Part shown: positions 5,259 through 7,663 of the stretch, piece after piece
How positions within the stretch are numbered: position 1 is the stretch's first letter
How the letters are laid out: the number at the start of each line of letters is the position of its first letter
DNA from: Bacteroidetes bacterium QS_8_64_10
GTDB taxonomy: Bacteria; Bacteroidota; Rhodothermia; Rhodothermales; Salinibacteraceae
Length of the DNA stretch: 7,663 bases
Reading direction: 5' to 3'
Assembly (NCBI GenBank): GCA_003022505.1
Contig: PXTQ01000030.1
Location: forward strand, 1-7,663
Made by a program: the position numbers and the translations under genes
Notes under the pieces: model-generated
What the model saw: only the letters and a program-made list of their open reading frames with translations
Databases searched by the model: none
What the model was told of the DNA's origin: nothing

Positions 5259-5289
5259 ACGACTGCAACGTTTGTCGTAAACTTGAGAA

Positions 5290-6114
5290 ATGGCTTCCTT
5301 TCCGCTGTCTCTTCCTGACGCGCGCGGCGAGCGCCTGACGCTGGAAGCCGCGCCGCAACGCCTCGTCTCGCTCGTGCCCAGTCAGTCGGAGTTGCTGGCG
5401 CACCTCGCCGAGGATCGTCTCGCGGGCGTGACGCGCTTCTGCATTCGCCCCGACCATCTGCGCGAGCAAAAAGAGATCGTGGGCGGCACCAAAAACGTGG
5501 ATGTCGAGCAGGTAAAGGCGCTTCAGCCGGATCTGGTGCTGGCGAACATCGAGGAGAACACGCGCGAGACGGTGACGGCCCTCGAAGCGTTTGCGCCCGT
5601 CTTCGTGACGGACGTAAAGAGCGTGCCAGACGCCGCCACCATGATTCGGGCGGTTGGGAAGCTGATCGCTCAAACGCCCGACGCCAAGGCGTTGGCCGGT
5701 CGGCTGGAGCGCGCGTTCGCGGATCTGGGCGCGACGGACGTTCTTCCATTGCGGGCGGTCTACCTCATCTGGCGCGATCCGTTCATGACCGTCGGGCGCG
5801 ATACCATTATCGGTGACGTGATGGAGCGCGCGGGCTTTGCCAACGCGTTTGCGGATCGCACGCGCTACCCGGAGGTGTCGATGCAAGAAATCGCCGAGGC
5901 CGCGCCGGAGGTAGTGTTCCTGCCCGACGAACCGTTTCCGTTTCCGCAAAAAGATCGGTTTTCCGCTGATTTGCGTGACGCTTTGCCGGAAACACCCGTC
6001 GAATTCGTGGACGGGCAGCTGTTCTCGTGGTACGGGCCGCGCCTTGCGGACGCGCCGCCCTACCTGCGCAACCTGCGCCGGCAGCTACAGGCGAGCGAGC
6101 CGGACCGGTCGTAA
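5290..6114 (+). CDS. BtuF-like (helical-backbone metal/cobalamin receptor) binding protein without signal peptide
   Basis: 274 residues with a class III periplasmic-binding-protein fold. The first lobe has PQRLVSLVPSQSELLAHL (22-39), VTRFCIRPDHL (47-57), GGTKNVDVEQVKALQPDLVL (65-84). A linking helix follows (about 113-145), and the second lobe has YLIWRDPFMTVGRDTI and PEVSMQEIAEAAPEVVFLPDEP. This is the BtuF/TroA-like family that binds corrinoids or chelated metals for ABC importers. No signal peptide or lipobox is present: the sequence starts MASFPLSLPD, and a TGA six bases upstream of the ATG (5284-5286) prevents any longer start. The protein should therefore stay in the cytoplasm, unlike true BtuF. 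Signal-less homologues are known from other bacteria, mostly annotated only as cobalamin-binding protein. No permease or ATPase gene is adjacent. The divergent ZIP gene and the DtxR-like site hint at metal control. Ligand unknown. Confidence 0.85.
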   Translation: MASFPLSLPDARGERLTLEAAPQRLVSLVPSQSELLAHLAEDRLAGVTRFCIRPDHLREQKEIVGGTKNVDVEQVKALQPDLVLANIEENTRETVTALEAFAPVFVTDVKSVPDAATMIRAVGKLIAQTPDAKALAGRLERAFADLGATDVLPLRAVYLIWRDPFMTVGRDTIIGDVMERAGFANAFADRTRYPEVSMQEIAEAAPEVVFLPDEPFPFPQKDRFSADLRDALPETPVEFVDGQLFSWYGPRLADAPPYLRNLRRQLQASEPDRS

Positions 6115-6185
6115 GCTACTCCACGCGATCAGCAATCCGGACGGTACGGTAAGCGTGGCGCGCGTCATCGGTGTAGGTCTGTCTG

Positions 6186-6204
6186 ATACTAATCAAATTA
6201 GTAT
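6186..6204. repeat. 8-3-8 perfect inverted repeat
   Basis: ATACTAAT-CAA-ATTAGTAT lies between the convergent BtuF-like and glyS genes, in an A/T-rich patch. It resembles a dimeric regulator site, but no gene start lies downstream on either strand within this gap. It may instead be a weak hairpin for transcript ends. Confidence 0.45.
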
Positions 6205-6241
6205 GAATGGATGAAGGTTTGTACGTTTCACACATCCGCCC

Positions 6242-6267
6242 CCAAATCCGCTGGCCAGCGGATTTGG
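6242..6267. terminator. 26-bp perfect palindrome, probable terminator of glyS
   Basis: The left arm CCAAATCCGCTGG is followed at once by its exact reverse complement. The palindrome ends two bases beyond the glyS stop codon (6270-6272, minus strand) and also lies 127 bp after the convergent BtuF-like gene, so it can fold in both transcripts. No T-run follows on either strand, so it is not a textbook intrinsic terminator; it may act as a transcript-end stabiliser. Confidence 0.6.
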
Positions 6268-6269
6268 TG

Positions 6270-7663
6270 TCACCGCTCCCAGTCCGCGATGCGCTGCATG
6301 AGGTCGCCCGCCAGCTCGTCACGCGGAACGCGCACCTGCTCCATCGAGTCGCGGTCGCGCACCGTCACCGTGTCGTCGTCAAGGGTCTGCCCGTCCACCG
6401 TAATGCAAAAGGGCGTGCCGGCCTCGTCCTGGCGGCGGTACCGCTTGCCCATCGAGCCTTTCTCGTCGTAGCGCACGTTGAAGTGACCGCGCAGGTCGTC
6501 CTCGATTTCGTGCGCGATCTCCGGCATTCCTTCCTTTTTGACGAGCGGAAAGATGGCCGCCGTGGTGGGCGCAATCTTCGGATGGAAGCGCAGCACAGTG
6601 CGCTCGTCCCCGTCCACCTCCTCCTCGCGGTAGGCGTCGCAGAGCAGCATCAAAAGGATCCGATCCAGGCCCGCCGAGGTTTCCACGACGTACGGGATGT
6701 ACTTTTCCTCCTCGTACGGGTCGTAGTACTGCATCTTTTTGTTGGAAAACTCGTCGTGGCGGCGCAAGTCAAAATCCGTGCGCGAGTGCAGGCCCTCGAT
6801 CTCCTTCCAGCCCATCGGAAACTCGTACTCGACGTCTTCGGCGGCGTCGGCGTAGTGCGAGAGCTGCTCGTGGGCGTGCCAGCGCAGCTTCTCCGGGCGG
6901 ATGCCGAGCGAACGGTGCCACGCCATACGCTTTCGTTTCCATTTCTCGTAGGCCGCCTCTTGCTCGCCCGGCTTGACGAAGTACTGCATCTCCATCTGCT
7001 CGAACTCGCGCGTGCGGAACGTGAACTGCCGCGCCACGATCTCGTTGCGGAACGCCTTGCCGATCTGCGCGACGCCGAAGGGCACCTGCTGCCGCGCCGT
7101 GCGCTGCACGAGGCGGAAGTTGACGAAGATGCCCTGCGCCGTCTCCGGACGCAAGTATAATTTATCGCCCTCCACCGGACCGCCCTGCGTCTCGAACATC
7201 AAGTTGAAGTTGCGCACTTCCGTCCAGTCGAACGCGCCGGAGTCGGGCGCGCGGATTTCCTCATCCTGGATGATCTCGTAGAACGCAGCGTTCGGGTCGT
7301 CGCTTGCGAGCGCCTCCGACAGGCGCTCTTCCACGCGCTCCGCCTCGTCGGGCTTATCCTTGCGGCGCAGCTTCGCGGCGTGCTCCTCGATCAGCTCGTC
7401 GGCGCGATAGCGGTAGCCGCTTGCCCTGTCGTCGATCATCGGGTCGTTGAAGGCGTCGAGGTGGCCGCTCGCCTCCCACGTCTTCGGGTGCATCATGATG
7501 GCGGCGTCCTGGCCCACCACGTTGTCGTGCTCGTAGACCATGGCCTGCCACCAGGCTTCCTTCACGTTGCGCTTCAGTTCGACGCCGAGCGGACCGTAGT
7601 CGTAGGTCGCGCCGAGGCCGCCGTAGATGTCGGAAGACTGGAAGATGAAGCCGCGCCGTTTGC
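6270..7663 (-). CDS. glyS: Glycyl-tRNA synthetase, dimeric (alpha2) type, 5' end outside window
   Basis: 463 residues are visible, from KRRGFIFQSSDIYGGLGATY at the right edge to the TGA at 6270-6272. This single-chain GlyRS is a class II synthetase that charges tRNA-Gly in the cytoplasm. Seen in order: the N-terminal YGPLG segment (visible 22-26), LYLRPETAQGIFVNF (168-182), motif 2 FRNEIVARQFTFRTREFEQM (204-223), motif 3 AGLDRILLMLL (330-340), and the C-terminal anticodon-binding domain from PTTAAIFPLV to the end. The family length is about 450-510 residues, so perhaps 10-40 N-terminal residues are missing. An internal GTG at 7565 is not the start, because conserved sequence continues upstream. 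No frameshift or missing motif is seen. It is convergent with the BtuF-like gene and ends at a strong palindrome. glyQS is an alternative symbol for this type. Confidence 0.97.
   Translation of the reverse strand, partial: KRRGFIFQSSDIYGGLGATYDYGPLGVELKRNVKEAWWQAMVYEHDNVVGQDAAIMMHPKTWEASGHLDAFNDPMIDDRASGYRYRADELIEEHAAKLRRKDKPDEAERVEERLSEALASDDPNAAFYEIIQDEEIRAPDSGAFDWTEVRNFNLMFETQGGPVEGDKLYLRPETAQGIFVNFRLVQRTARQQVPFGVAQIGKAFRNEIVARQFTFRTREFEQMEMQYFVKPGEQEAAYEKWKRKRMAWHRSLGIRPEKLRWHAHEQLSHYADAAEDVEYEFPMGWKEIEGLHSRTDFDLRRHDEFSNKKMQYYDPYEEEKYIPYVVETSAGLDRILLMLLCDAYREEEVDGDERTVLRFHPKIAPTTAAIFPLVKKEGMPEIAHEIEDDLRGHFNVRYDEKGSMGKRYRRQDEAGTPFCITVDGQTLDDDTVTVRDRDSMEQVRVPRDELAGDLMQRIADWER

Noticed and set aside
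5160..5289. Possible cobalamin riboswitch before the BtuF-like gene
   Set aside because: No B12-box or matching multi-stem core was found; only one hairpin and a short tandem repeat.
6116..6322. 68-codon minus-strand frame overlapping the glyS 3' end
   Set aside because: It overlaps glyS in another frame and has no recognisable motif.

Overview
The window looks like a chromosomal stretch of a high-GC bacterium, probably from the Bacteroidota/Rhodothermota side. That placement is an inference. It rests on GC-rich codon use, a dimeric-type glycyl-tRNA synthetase, and the absence of a Shine-Dalgarno motif before any of the six visible gene starts, a Bacteroidota-like trait. Nothing in the window fixes the genus.

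Left end (1-1360): a TnpB gene on the minus strand runs off the left edge. It has lower GC than its neighbours and typical RuvC-I and RuvC-II motifs. Directly upstream lie two small decayed tails that read as the C-termini of hydrogenase maturation proteins: HypF on the minus strand and HypE (ending PLPRIC-stop) on the plus strand. They meet tail to tail. Next comes an intact tRNA-Ala(CGC) gene with encoded CCA, followed by short degenerate 7-bp repeats.

Middle (1363-5076): lexA (minus) and a membrane-anchored alpha/beta hydrolase of the ABHD/BEM46 type (plus) diverge from a 142-bp region holding two GCACATGCA copies exactly 20 bp apart, a candidate operator. After the hydrolase comes a 3' fragment of an LD-carboxypeptidase (family S66) and a GC-rich region with two similar hairpins. 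Then, on the minus strand, come an LHPP-like HAD phosphatase bracketed by degenerate heptamer repeats and a ZIP-family metal transporter.

Right end (5077-7663): the ZIP gene and a signal-peptide-less BtuF-like binding protein diverge from a 213-bp region. It contains a near-perfect palindrome resembling a DtxR/IdeR/MntR box, which suggests control by a metal-sensing repressor. The binding-protein gene converges on glyS (minus, 5' end outside the window). The gap between them holds an 8-3-8 inverted repeat and a perfect 26-bp palindrome two bases past the glyS stop, probably a terminator.

The intact genes are mostly housekeeping or stress functions and do not form one pathway. I see no clearly novel multi-gene system. 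The most notable signals are the paired hyp relics beside tRNA-Ala and tnpB, the recurrent 7-bp repeats, and the DtxR-like box between the two putative uptake genes.
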